Under the pieces are notes generated by a model. That model searched no databases. It saw only the letters and a list, made by a program, of their open reading frames with translations, and was not told the DNA's origin. A stretch of 64,000 bases of DNA from Planctomycetaceae bacterium (GTDB taxonomy: Bacteria > Planctomycetota > Planctomycetia > Planctomycetales > Planctomycetaceae), in assembly GCA_041398785.1 (NCBI GenBank), contig JAWKUA010000019.1:62001-126000 (forward strand). Direction: 5' to 3'. Position numbers and translations under genes: made by a program. Of the stretch, positions 35,767 to 44,993 are shown one piece after another; positions within the stretch are counted from its first letter, which is position 1, and the number at the start of each line of letters is the position of its first letter.

Positions 35767-36846
35767 TTGGCGTTTCTGTCCAAAGTCCATCTGTCCTGCT
35801 TTCTGCTGAGTTATCTGCTTGCCTTCGCGGGTGAGATCCTCCAGGTGCTGCGCGGACGTTCGCGGGCCGTAAGAATCGGACTTCTGCTGCTGGCCGCCGC
35901 TGGTCTGGTGGCACACACCGCCTACCTGGTGACTCGCAGCCGGCAGTCGGGACTACCGCCTTTGGTTGGCAGCAGTCATGACTGGCTGCTGGTGCTGGCG
36001 TGGCTGGGAGCCGTCATGTACCTGGCGATCGCCCTGACGCATGAAAAGTCGGCTCAGGGCCTGTTCCTACTGCCCGCGGTGCTGATCATGGTGGTGCTGG
36101 CAGTATTCGTTGAAGGAGCCGTACCGGCAAAAGTACACGAGCTGGCGGAGACGCGCTGGGGAATGCTGCACGCGTCGACGCTGGTTCTGGGAATCGCTGC
36201 CGTCGTTGCGGCCACGCTGACCGCGCTGATGTACCTGCTTCAGCACCAGGGCCTTCGTCGGCCGCGTTCGGGAGTACACCGGCTGAAGCTGCCAAGTCTG
36301 GAACGGCTCAGCGCCGTCAATCGCTGGCTGGTCGTCGGATCGGTGCCCATGCTGACCGTTGGCCTGTTTACCGGATTCGTGCTGGCCGCGATGGTCCGGA
36401 ACGACGCGACCACGTCGTTTCGCTGGACCGATCCGATCGTCATCGGGACGCTGATTGTCTGGTGCCTGATGGTGGCCGTGCTGGCATGGATGCTGACTCG
36501 AAAGGATCAGACCGGACGATCGGTGGCCAAACTGACCGTGCTGGCTGGAGGCTTCCTGCTGCTGACGATCTTTGGACTGACGCTGCTGGCGGGAGGGTTC
36601 CACACGTCACGAGAATCCACGTCCGCGGAGTACCGTCGCGTGCGCGCGATCGCGACGACGGAGCTGCGAACATCGAATGTCCGGCTTTGTGGTCTCTGCG
36701 TACTCATGCCGACGACAGCTGCCGGCAATGCACAGGGCGATGCACGCAACGCGGCTGCCGTTCGCGGGCATGTGTACCGCGTACCACACGGCGGCATCAC
36801 GGAAGGTACGCTGTCTTTCGCCATCACAACTCAGGGCCGCGTCTGA
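35767..36846 (+). CDS. HemX/CcsA-like cytochrome c assembly membrane protein
   Basis: The 359-residue inner-membrane protein has about eight hydrophobic helices in its first 285 residues. It resembles the CcsA/HemX family, with SSHDWLLVLAWLGAVMYLAI, ETRWGMLHASTLVLGIAAVV and GMLHA-type histidines. Members place or stabilise heme for cytochrome c assembly or modulate glutamyl-tRNA reductase. It directly precedes hemA: its TGA overlaps the hemA ATG (TGATG), so translational coupling is likely. A 75-residue polar tail after LLAGGFHTSRE is unlike the family. All three frames are open there, so a lost stop or an indel is possible. The start is TTG 35767. Confidence 0.8.
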   Translation: MAFLSKVHLSCFLLSYLLAFAGEILQVLRGRSRAVRIGLLLLAAAGLVAHTAYLVTRSRQSGLPPLVGSSHDWLLVLAWLGAVMYLAIALTHEKSAQGLFLLPAVLIMVVLAVFVEGAVPAKVHELAETRWGMLHASTLVLGIAAVVAATLTALMYLLQHQGLRRPRSGVHRLKLPSLERLSAVNRWLVVGSVPMLTVGLFTGFVLAAMVRNDATTSFRWTDPIVIGTLIVWCLMVAVLAWMLTRKDQTGRSVAKLTVLAGGFLLLTIFGLTLLAGGFHTSRESTSAEYRRVRAIATTELRTSNVRLCGLCVLMPTTAAGNAQGDARNAAAVRGHVYRVPHGGITEGTLSFAITTQGRV

Positions 36847-38126
36847 TGAACGTCTTCGTCCTGAGCTGCAATCACCACCACGCCGGGCTGCAGGTCCGCG
36901 AGAAGCTGGCGTTTTCCAGCACTGAGCAGCTTGCGCGAGCCTACGCTGAGTGGCGCGACCAGTATCCGGATTCGGAACTGGTGCTGTTGTCGACGTGCAA
37001 TCGCGTCGAAGTTTATGCCGCCGAAGATGCTGAAAGCGGGTCGCTTTCGTTCGATCATATCACCGATTTCATATCGCGGTTTCACAACATCCCGACGGAT
37101 GAATTCACCAGCTCCGTTCTGTCGCATCACGGCAGGGCCGCGGTTGAGCATCTGTTTGAAGTCGTGTGCAGTCTGGACAGCATGGTTCTGGGTGAACCTC
37201 AGATTGTGAATCAGGTCAAGGAAGCGTATCGGATCGCTCAGGAGAACGATTCCTGCGGTCCGCTGACAAACCGGCTGTTTCAACACGCATTGACGGTGTC
37301 CGGCCGCGTTCGCAGCGAAACGCGGCTGTCGGAAGGGCGCGTTTCAATTGCCAGCGTCGCCGTGGGAGACTTCGCTCGCAGCATCTTCAATCGCTTTGAC
37401 AACAAAACCGTGCTGGTAATCGGCGCCGGGGAAATGGCGTCGGAAACGCTGCGATATCTGAAGGATGAAGGTGTGCAGCGGATCGTTGTCGTCAATCGCA
37501 ATCGAGACCGCGCGGTGGCGCTGGCCGCGGAGTTCGGCGGTGAGACCGATGCCTTTGAAAATCTCGACCGATGGCTGAGCGAAGCCGACGTCATTGTCAG
37601 CACCACCGGCGCCACGGAACCTGTCGTGACTCATGAACAGTTTGCGAAGGCTCGCCGGCAGTCAAACCGCCACCCGGTGTTCATTCTGGATCTCGGCGCG
37701 CCGCGCGACTTCGCTCCCACAATCGGCGCGATCGATGACAACGTGTTCCTGTATGACATCGATGCTCTGGAAGCGACCTGCCAGGAAAACCGCAAGCTTC
37801 GGGAAAACGAAATCGCCGACGCGAAGAAGATTATTGAAGTTCAGACCGAACGCTTCATGCACGACGTCTACCATCGCGCGACAGGACCGGTCATCCAGCG
37901 GCTGCGTGATCACTGGGGCGAAATCAGTCGCAGTGAACTGGAGATTTTGTATCGAAAAATGCCGGAAATGGACGCTTCGCAGCGAGCCGCCATCGAGAAG
38001 ACGATTCATCGGATCGTCAACAAGCTGCTGCATCCGCCTCTGGAAACGCTCCGCGACGAAGCCCGCGCTGGTGAACCCCACGGACTGCTGGATGCCGTAA
38101 AGCGACTCTTCAACCTTGGTGAGTAG
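36846..38126 (+). CDS. hemA: Glutamyl-tRNA reductase
   Basis: The 426-residue enzyme reduces glutamyl-tRNA(Glu) to glutamate-1-semialdehyde, the first committed step of tetrapyrrole synthesis by the C5 route. The catalytic cysteine motif LLSTCNRVEVYA lies at residues 46-57. GEPQIVNQVKEAY, the NADPH fold VLVIGAGEMA and the C-terminal dimerisation helices are present. ATG 36846 overlaps the stop of the preceding membrane protein gene. An open frame extends upstream to 36462, but it is out of register with any conserved sequence. Confidence 0.97.
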   Translation: MNVFVLSCNHHHAGLQVREKLAFSSTEQLARAYAEWRDQYPDSELVLLSTCNRVEVYAAEDAESGSLSFDHITDFISRFHNIPTDEFTSSVLSHHGRAAVEHLFEVVCSLDSMVLGEPQIVNQVKEAYRIAQENDSCGPLTNRLFQHALTVSGRVRSETRLSEGRVSIASVAVGDFARSIFNRFDNKTVLVIGAGEMASETLRYLKDEGVQRIVVVNRNRDRAVALAAEFGGETDAFENLDRWLSEADVIVSTTGATEPVVTHEQFAKARRQSNRHPVFILDLGAPRDFAPTIGAIDDNVFLYDIDALEATCQENRKLRENEIADAKKIIEVQTERFMHDVYHRATGPVIQRLRDHWGEISRSELEILYRKMPEMDASQRAAIEKTIHRIVNKLLHPPLETLRDEARAGEPHGLLDAVKRLFNLGE

Positions 38127-38270
38127 CCGGTGGGGCATTTCGCCGCGGACGACGGGCCGCCGCCAGTTGACCAATGTGCTCCCACAGATGACGATTCCCG
38201 AATCTGACCTCGCGCGGTTCGTTCGTGCGAATCACCGCACTCACTTCGAAATCCTGAACCCGGCTGTTCC

Positions 38271-39320
38271 ATGCCTGACCAATTCCTGAAAGACCTGCTC
38301 GCGACACCCGGAACATCGGGCTTTGAAGAACAAGTCCAGCAGGTTGTGCGTTCGTTTGCGGAACCGTTCGCCGACGATGTCACAACGGACGTGCATGGAA
38401 ACGTACTGGCCACGGTCAATCCCGCAGGGTCGCCGCGAATCCTGCTGGACGCGCACTGCGATCAAATCGGATTCATTGTCCGGCACATCGATGATCTGGG
38501 GTTTCTGCGAGTCAACCCGATCGGCGGGTGGGACATGCAGATTCTGCTCGGACAGCGAATGCTGGTGCATACTCGCGAAGGTTCCATTCCCGGCGTCATC
38601 GCCCGCAAGCCGATTCATTTGCTGAGCGATGATGAAAAGAAGAAGGTGCCGGGCTTCGGCGAAGTGTGGATCGACATCGGCAGCCAGTCGCATGAAGAAA
38701 CCGCCGGTGTCGTTCGGATCGGTGATTCCGTCACGCCGGAACCGTGCCTGCGCGAACTTCGCAACGGCAGGCTGTCGGGAGTCGCGATGGACGATCGCAC
38801 CGGCGTCTGGGTTGTGATGACCGCGCTGAAGCTGATTGCCGAAAAGAAGCCTTCCGCCGCCGTGACTGCGGTTTCGGCCGTGCAGGAGGAAATCGGACTG
38901 CGGGGAGCATCCACGAGTTCCTACAACGTGAACCCGCACGTCGCGATTGCCGTCGACGTGACTCACGCGACGGATTGTCCCGGCATCGATCAAAACGAAT
39001 TCGGCCGGATCACAATTGGCGGCGGACCAGTGATCGTTCGAGGAGCCAACGCGAATCGTCACGTTGTCAATCGCCTGCTGAGCTGTGCCGAGGAACTGAG
39101 GATACCGGTCCAGATCAACGCTCTGGCCCGAGCCGCCAGCAACGATGCCGCCGCCATACAGCTCAGCCGCGGCGGCTGCGCCTGCGGACTTGTGACGATC
39201 CCAAACCGGTACATGCACAGCCCGGTGGAAGTCGTTGCTGAATCCGATATGCAGGAAGCCGCGAAACTGATCGCTGCCTTCTGCCTTGCGATCGATGAAA
39301 CGACGTCGTTTGTGCCGTAG
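38271..39320 (+). CDS. M42 family metallopeptidase
   Basis: The 349-residue cytosolic aminopeptidase of the M42 family (glutamyl aminopeptidase/deblocking type) has all metal-binding landmarks: the first ligand motif LLDAHCDQIG, bridging Asp in MDDRTG, catalytic Glu pair in VQEEIGLRGA, Asp in VDVTHATD, and the final His in MHSPVEV. Such enzymes form dodecameric tetrahedral shells and trim peptides after proteasome or protease action. ATG 38271 is followed directly by LKDLLATPGTSGFE, the family start. The gene lies 144 bases after hemA without functional link. Confidence 0.93.
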   Translation: MPDQFLKDLLATPGTSGFEEQVQQVVRSFAEPFADDVTTDVHGNVLATVNPAGSPRILLDAHCDQIGFIVRHIDDLGFLRVNPIGGWDMQILLGQRMLVHTREGSIPGVIARKPIHLLSDDEKKKVPGFGEVWIDIGSQSHEETAGVVRIGDSVTPEPCLRELRNGRLSGVAMDDRTGVWVVMTALKLIAEKKPSAAVTAVSAVQEEIGLRGASTSSYNVNPHVAIAVDVTHATDCPGIDQNEFGRITIGGGPVIVRGANANRHVVNRLLSCAEELRIPVQINALARAASNDAAAIQLSRGGCACGLVTIPNRYMHSPVEVVAESDMQEAAKLIAAFCLAIDETTSFVP

Positions 39321-39539
39321 CTCCGGCGGCGCTGAAGTTCGACGATCAGCATGAACGCCTGTCCGTTCACGTCTTGGCTGCGTGACATCCGGAAGCACGA
39401 AACCGACTCCGGAACCAGAGAATCTGAAGCCTCCCGTCGCGTTCACATTTGAAGGCATCCTGTCGCGTGCCATACTGCGGTCCCGCCCGCTGACTGGTCG
39501 TCAGATAGCCTCGCAACATCGCACCACAGAAAGCGATTG

Positions 39540-40160
39540 ATGTCCTCCGACCAACGATACCGCTGCGTTCTGCTGTTCGGCCCTCCCGGAGTTGGAAAGG
39601 GTACTCAGGGAAAAATCCTGGCCAACATTCCCGGCTTCTTTCATTTGTCCGTCGGCGATGTTTTCCGGGCCATAGACATCGGTTCAGCGAACGGTAAAGA
39701 GGTCTACAACTACATCTCCCGCGGCGAACTGGTTCCCGATGAGTTGACGATCAAGATCTGGAAGAAAGCGGTCGACGCCTACGTCGCGCTGTCGTGGTTC
39801 AAGCCTCGCGAAGACCTGCTGGTGCTGGACGGAATGCCGCGCAACATTCAGCAGGTGGAAATGGTCAAGCCGTACCTGGAAATTCATCGCATCATCTATC
39901 TGGAATGCGTTGATCAGGAAGACATGGTTCACCGCATTCGTCGGCGGGCGATCCGGGAAAATCGTACCGATGACGCCAACGAAGAAGTCATTCGGCATCG
40001 GTTTCAGGTGTACTCAAACACGACCGCTCAGGTTCTGGAAAAGTACGATCAGCAGATCATCAACCGCATAGACTGCAACGGATCACCCGCCGAAGTGCTT
40101 CGAGCAATCCTGGATGTGACCATTCCCGTGCAGAACGAGCACTTCCGGTCAAATCGGTAA
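39540..40160 (+). CDS. Adenylate kinase-like nucleoside monophosphate kinase
   Basis: The 206-residue P-loop kinase has Walker A GPPGVGKGTQ near residue 14, HLSVGDVFRA, the NMP-binding SRGELVPDEL and the signature DGMPRNIQQVE. The segment corresponding to the LID domain is short (RRRAIRENRTDDANEEVIRH), as in non-zinc adenylate kinases. The change from DGFPR to DGMPR is notable but tolerated. It is too diverged to call adk with certainty; another NMP kinase is possible. ATG 39540 is preferred to the adjacent TTG 39537. Confidence 0.85.
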   Translation: MSSDQRYRCVLLFGPPGVGKGTQGKILANIPGFFHLSVGDVFRAIDIGSANGKEVYNYISRGELVPDELTIKIWKKAVDAYVALSWFKPREDLLVLDGMPRNIQQVEMVKPYLEIHRIIYLECVDQEDMVHRIRRRAIRENRTDDANEEVIRHRFQVYSNTTAQVLEKYDQQIINRIDCNGSPAEVLRAILDVTIPVQNEHFRSNR

Positions 40161-40531
40161 CTCCGCCGAACACAGCCGGAGCCGACACCGACGGACAACG
40201 TTCGCAATCGACCGGAGTGACGCTATCGGCGCTGCCGACAGACTATGCCGCGGGAAGTCGTGCCGGTTGCGATGATGTCCCGGTCGCGACAACCGGAAGC
40301 CGGTGCTGATTGCGGAATGCAGGATGGCACGGTGCGTTGACGACACGTATAATCAGAACGTGTTCCGTTCCGAACGGAAGAAAGTGCAGGAACCGTTATG
40401 TCTGTTGCCCCGTGCGGCACCTGTCCGTTATGACATCTCCCCGCGATGGCATCTGAAAGTTGCGGTACCCGCCTCCATCGATCCTCGTTGTTGTCCCGCC
40501 TGTTTGTCTGATCTCTGCACAGGAGCGGCCC
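40161..40531. other. Intergenic, no gene recognised
   Basis: There are 371 bases upstream of the second PSD1 gene. Only the ribosome binding site AGGAG at its right end is clear (CAGGAGCGGCCC before ATG 40532). Confidence 0.4.
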
Positions 40532-43072
40532 ATGGCCCAGCGCGCTCCGCGATTGTTTTTCGCAACACTGTTCGTCACCTGCATCGTCGTCTCCGCCGCA
40601 TCAACGGTGGTCGCCGACGACGTCGAGTCCGCGGAGCAGATTGCGTACTTCGAAAAGCATGTTCGGCCGCTGCTGATTCAGCGGTGCTACGAATGTCATT
40701 CGAAGAATTCGGATACGGCGGACGGCGGCCTGCTGCTGGACACGAAATCCGGCTGGGTTACCGGGGGCGATCAGGGAGCGGCGATTGTTCCCGGTGATGT
40801 CGAAGCCAGTCTGCTGATTCGGGCCGTCAGGTACAGCGACCCCGACCTGCGAATGCCGCCGTCCGCGGCTCTGCCGGCTGAAGAAGTGGCTTACCTGGAA
40901 CGCTGGGTTGCGATGGGAGCGATCGATCCCCGGACGGAATCAGAAACAGACGAACCACCGAAGAGCGATCCTTCCGATCCCGTCGCGGGACGCCAGCACT
41001 GGGCCTTCCAGCCGCTGAACGTCACGTCCCCGCCGTCCGTCCAGTCAGCCGACTGGCCCGTCAATGACATTGATCGCTTCGTGCTGGCCGGACTGGAATC
41101 TGCCGCGCTGAAGCCTGCCGCCGATGCTCCGCCGCGAACCATCGCCCGCCGACTGTATTTTCAATTGACAGGCATGCCGCCGACTCCGGAACAGATGCAG
41201 ACCTTTCTGGATGACCAGCGACCGGACGCCGTCGAACACCTTGTCGACCGACTTCTGAATTCGCCGCAGTACGGTGAACGCTGGGGTCGCCACTGGATGG
41301 ACCTTGCCCGGTTCGCAGATTCCAACGGCCTGGACGAGAACTTTCTGTTTCGCGAAGCCTGGCACTACCGCAACTGGGTGATCGATGCAGTCAACAACGA
41401 CATGCCGTTTGACCGGTTCGTGCTGGAACAAATCGCCGGAGACCTGCTTCCGTACGATTCAATTGAACAGCGCGACAGCCAGCGGATCGCGACGGGATTC
41501 ATCGTTGTCGGCCCGAAAGTACTGCTGGGCAGCGACCCGCAACAACAGCGAATGGATATTGCCGACGAACTGATCGATACGATCGGCAAGACGTTTCTGG
41601 CTCAAACGCTCGGCTGCGCGCGCTGTCACAATCACAAGTTCGATCCATTCCCGACGGCTGACTACTACGCGCTGGCCGGTATCTTCACCTCAACCGAGGT
41701 CGTGGAGCGTCGTTACATGCTGGGAGAACAGCGTGTGATGGAACGGCTGACGGGCCTTGGGCCGGAAGGTGAAGATCTGGACGCCGCGTATGAAAAATAC
41801 TGGCGTGACCGAAAGTCGCTGCAGGAAACCGCAAAGCAGGCAAAGACTGCGCTCGACCTGCTGAAGAATGGTGACCTGGACGCCGTGAAGGCGCTGGCGG
41901 AAAAATCCGGCGACGCCGTCGCGGAGGGCGTTCTCGATAAAGACCAGCCGGCCGAACAGCGCGTCGCCGCACAACAGAAGCTGGCCGATGAGATCGCTCA
42001 CATGGTCGCCAATCCGCCGCCGATTCCGCCGCGGGCGATGATCGCCGCCGACCGTGACAAGCCAGCCGACGAATACATCCGCGTCGCCGGTGTCTTCGAT
42101 TCGAAAGGTGACCTGGTTCCTCGCGGTTTCCTGCGAGTTGTCGGTGACGATGAAGTCGCGATCCCGGGATCTGCCAGTGGCCGGGTGGAGCTTGCCGAAT
42201 GGCTGACCGACACCGACAGCGGCGCGGGACAACTTGCCGCGCGAGTCCTGGTGAATCGCGTCTGGCATCACGTGATGGGACGCGGCATCGTTCGCACCGT
42301 CGACAACTTTGGTCGCACCGGTGAGTCGCCCAGTCATCCGGAATTGCTGGACTACCTGGCCAGCCAGCTGATTCGTTCCGGCTGGTCTTTGAAGTCGGTT
42401 GTCCGCAGCGTCGTGCTTTGCCGCGCAAATCGCATGGGTACCGACTTTGACGAAACCGCGTTTGAGATCGATCCGGAGAACAGGCTGCTGTGGCGATTCA
42501 ACCGGCGCCGGCTGGATCCCGAATCCATGCGCGACGCCATGCTTTCCGCCGCCGGAACACTCGACCCCGCGCCGATGGATTCCACGGTCTGGTACCTGGG
42601 CGATCAGGCCACTTCGGTCGGCGATAATAAGAATCGCCGCCGCACCGATTTTCCCTGCCGAAGCGTCTATCTGCCGGTGATTCGCAACGACCTTCCGGAA
42701 ATCTTCGACGCCTTTGATTTCGCGGATCCGCACGCCACGACCGGCAGCCGACCGCGGACAACCGTCGCGACTCAGGGCCTGTTCATTCTGAATTCCGAAT
42801 TGGTCATGGACGCGGCAGCGACAACGGCCGAACGAATCCTGAAGGAGGCTCCGTCCGGCGATCCTTATCCGCGAGTGGAACGGATGTTCGAACTCATCGT
42901 GAACCGAGTGCCGACGGACGAAGAACAGCGGGCCGTGGTCGACTTCGTTAGCAGCATCACGACGGCAGACGCCGATCAATCGGAAATCTCCGCCGAAGAA
43001 TCAGAACAGCGTGCCTGGTCGCGGGCCTGTCACGCGCTGTTCGCTTCCAGCCGATTTCAGTACCTGGAGTGA
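40532..43072 (+). CDS. PSD1-type DUF1549/DUF1553 protein with cytochrome c-like domain
   Basis: This 846-residue exported protein has a signal peptide ending near VVA, a PSCyt1 domain with CYECH heme motif, DUF1549 (WPVNDIDRFVLAGLESAALK, YGERWGRHWMDLARFADSNG, CARCHNHKFDP with a second CxxCH) and DUF1553 (LAEWLTDTDSGAGQLAARVL, RTVDNFGRTGESPSHPELLD, TVATQGLFILNSEL). ATG 40532 has a strong AGGAG ribosome binding site and is preferred to the 24-codon longer frame. The DUF1501 gene follows three bases after its stop, so the pair is one operon. Unlike the copy at 12-15 kb it has no palindromic insert. Confidence 0.94.
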   Translation: MAQRAPRLFFATLFVTCIVVSAASTVVADDVESAEQIAYFEKHVRPLLIQRCYECHSKNSDTADGGLLLDTKSGWVTGGDQGAAIVPGDVEASLLIRAVRYSDPDLRMPPSAALPAEEVAYLERWVAMGAIDPRTESETDEPPKSDPSDPVAGRQHWAFQPLNVTSPPSVQSADWPVNDIDRFVLAGLESAALKPAADAPPRTIARRLYFQLTGMPPTPEQMQTFLDDQRPDAVEHLVDRLLNSPQYGERWGRHWMDLARFADSNGLDENFLFREAWHYRNWVIDAVNNDMPFDRFVLEQIAGDLLPYDSIEQRDSQRIATGFIVVGPKVLLGSDPQQQRMDIADELIDTIGKTFLAQTLGCARCHNHKFDPFPTADYYALAGIFTSTEVVERRYMLGEQRVMERLTGLGPEGEDLDAAYEKYWRDRKSLQETAKQAKTALDLLKNGDLDAVKALAEKSGDAVAEGVLDKDQPAEQRVAAQQKLADEIAHMVANPPPIPPRAMIAADRDKPADEYIRVAGVFDSKGDLVPRGFLRVVGDDEVAIPGSASGRVELAEWLTDTDSGAGQLAARVLVNRVWHHVMGRGIVRTVDNFGRTGESPSHPELLDYLASQLIRSGWSLKSVVRSVVLCRANRMGTDFDETAFEIDPENRLLWRFNRRRLDPESMRDAMLSAAGTLDPAPMDSTVWYLGDQATSVGDNKNRRRTDFPCRSVYLPVIRNDLPEIFDAFDFADPHATTGSRPRTTVATQGLFILNSELVMDAAATTAERILKEAPSGDPYPRVERMFELIVNRVPTDEEQRAVVDFVSSITTADADQSEISAEESEQRAWSRACHALFASSRFQYLE

Positions 43073-43075
43073 GCC

Positions 43076-44497
43076 ATGAGGTGCAACCATTTCACAACGT
43101 CGCTGACTCGACGCGGCCTGCTGCAGTCCAGCGCCTGCGGATTCGGCCATCTTGCGCTGGGGGCTCTGGCCGCGAAGAACGCCGCAGCCGATTCGTCGCC
43201 GGCGATGAGCCCGCTGGCGGCCTCCGTCCCGCACATTCCCGCGCGAGCGAAGCGGATCATCTTTCTGTTTATGTGGGGTGGTCCCAGTCATGTCGATTTG
43301 TTCGACCCGAAGCCCCGCTTGAATTCACTCGAAGGCAAGCCCCTGGCCGGTGCCGACGTGGGCCGCGACGACCGGAAGAATCTCGGCACGCTGCTCGGTT
43401 CGCCGTTTCGCTTTCGACAGCACGGCGACAGCGGTATCTGGATCAGTGAACTGTTTCCTTCGCTGGCCAGACATGCCGACAGACTGTGTGTGATCCGGTC
43501 GATGCACACGGAAGGCGAAGCTCACGGCGAAGCACTTCTGAAGCTGCACACCGGCAAAGCCAATCTGGTCCGGCCCAGTGTCGGAGCCTGGATCAGCTAC
43601 GGCCTTGGCTGCGAAAGTGACAGCCTGCCGGCGTTCGTCACGATATCTCCGCCGCGAGGTCACGGTGGAGTTCAGAATTACGGCAGCGCGTTTCTTCCGG
43701 CCATTCATCAGGGAACCGCCATCGGATCGGCCGAAATTCCCATCGCCGAATCGACGGTCTCCAACATTTCCAACGCTCGGATGAATTCCGGTCAGCAGAG
43801 GTCTCAGCTTGATCTGATCCAGACACTGAACCGTCGGCATCTGCAGCAGGCCGCCGCCGATCCTCAGATCGAAGGACTGATCGCCAGCTATGAACTGGCA
43901 TTTCGAATGCAGTCCACGATGCCTCAGGTGCTGGGTCTGAACGGTGAATCGAAGTCGACGCTGGATGCTTACGGAATCGACAGGGAACCAACCAACAACT
44001 TCGGCCGACAGTGCCTTCTGGCTCGCAAGCTTGCTGAAGCGGGGGTTCGCTACATTCAGGTCTCCACAAACTACACGTGGGACCACCACAACAAGGTCGT
44101 TGATGGTCACATCGGTGAATCGGCGAAAGTCGACCAGCCGATTTCGGCGCTGCTGACCGATCTGGATCAGCGGGGACTCCTGGAGGACACGCTGGTGCTG
44201 TGGGGCGCGGAATTCGGCCGTACGCCGACGGCGGAAAACGGTGACGGTCGCGGACACCATCCGCGAGCATTCACCATGTGGATGGCAGGCGGCGGAGCGA
44301 AGGGCGGACTGACGTACGGTTCCACCGACGATTTCGGCTACTACCCCGCAGACAATCCCGTGCACATGCACGACCTGCACGCCACTCTGCTGTACGCATT
44401 GGGCATGGACCATCAGCGCCTGACGTATCGGCACGCCGGCCGCGATTTCCGACTGACAGATATCTTCGGCAACATCATGCACGACCTGCTGACGTAG
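43076..44497 (+). CDS. DUF1501 protein paired with PSD1
   Basis: This 473-residue DUF1501 protein starts at ATG 43076, three bases after the stop of its partner. It shows RIIFLFMWGGPSHVDLFDPK, VIRSMHTEGEAHGEAL, LWGAEFGRTPTAENGDGRGH, MWMAGGGAKGGLTYGSTDD and the ending NIMHDLLT. The sequence is a complete reading frame and is close to the broken copy at 9.3-10.7 kb (compare the ends NVLNDLLA and NIMHDLLT). The leader (SLTRRGLLQSSACGFGHLAL in the broad sense) is Tat-like. The function is unknown; export and a metal-dependent phosphatase/sulfatase-like fold are inferred from the family. Confidence 0.95.
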   Translation: MRCNHFTTSLTRRGLLQSSACGFGHLALGALAAKNAAADSSPAMSPLAASVPHIPARAKRIIFLFMWGGPSHVDLFDPKPRLNSLEGKPLAGADVGRDDRKNLGTLLGSPFRFRQHGDSGIWISELFPSLARHADRLCVIRSMHTEGEAHGEALLKLHTGKANLVRPSVGAWISYGLGCESDSLPAFVTISPPRGHGGVQNYGSAFLPAIHQGTAIGSAEIPIAESTVSNISNARMNSGQQRSQLDLIQTLNRRHLQQAAADPQIEGLIASYELAFRMQSTMPQVLGLNGESKSTLDAYGIDREPTNNFGRQCLLARKLAEAGVRYIQVSTNYTWDHHNKVVDGHIGESAKVDQPISALLTDLDQRGLLEDTLVLWGAEFGRTPTAENGDGRGHHPRAFTMWMAGGGAKGGLTYGSTDDFGYYPADNPVHMHDLHATLLYALGMDHQRLTYRHAGRDFRLTDIFGNIMHDLLT

Positions 44498-44993
44498 CAG
44501 CTTGCGCCGCCGCTGCTCGTTCCAGCGGCTCCCGCCCTGGAACGCTCCGCCGCAGTCCGTCGCGGAATGCAGTTGCCTTCCGAAAGGGCGGAAGCACCCC
44601 GGCAATCAGTTGCGAGCCTGGAATCGAGTCGAACTCGCGTAGCCGCGGATCATTCATCTGTCTCGGCATGATGAAATTCCAATCCCGTCGTACACAGAGA
44701 GTCAAACATCCGCTCCAGCCGGACGAGACCTGGCCGATCATTGAGCAGCGATGCCAAGACTTTCACGATGACCGTCGAGCCCGATGCCTTCCGGCCGGCC
44801 ATTGCGACGAGTCCGGTGTGGCCCTGCGTGTTCACAGGCTGATGGTGATGCCTGCAAGTGGACGTCCTTGTCGACTTCTGGCGACGTGATTCCACAGACC
44901 GACGGTTGCCTGGTTTGCGCGCTGGTGCGAAACTTCTGAAAGCGGCTGGCGAGTTCTGCTGCTGCACACAATCGTCGAACGGGAGTTATTCAC
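44498..44993. other. Intergenic region upstream of the candidate selenoprotein
   Basis: There are 496 bases with no convincing gene. A minus-strand frame (44650-44967) ends in the protein-like phrase ASGSTVIVKVLASLLNDRPG, but it has no family and no good start, and may be the remnant of a decayed gene. The ribosome binding site of the next gene is AACGGGAG. Confidence 0.4.

Noticed and set aside
36462..36845. Upstream extension of the hemA frame
   Set aside because: It is out of frame with the HemX-like gene it overlaps and carries none of the conserved N-terminus, which starts at MNVFVLSCNHHHA.
44650..44967. 105-codon minus-strand frame upstream of the candidate selenoprotein
   Set aside because: Its first half has random composition, it lacks a plausible start and ribosome binding site, and it matches no family; at most it is a decayed remnant.
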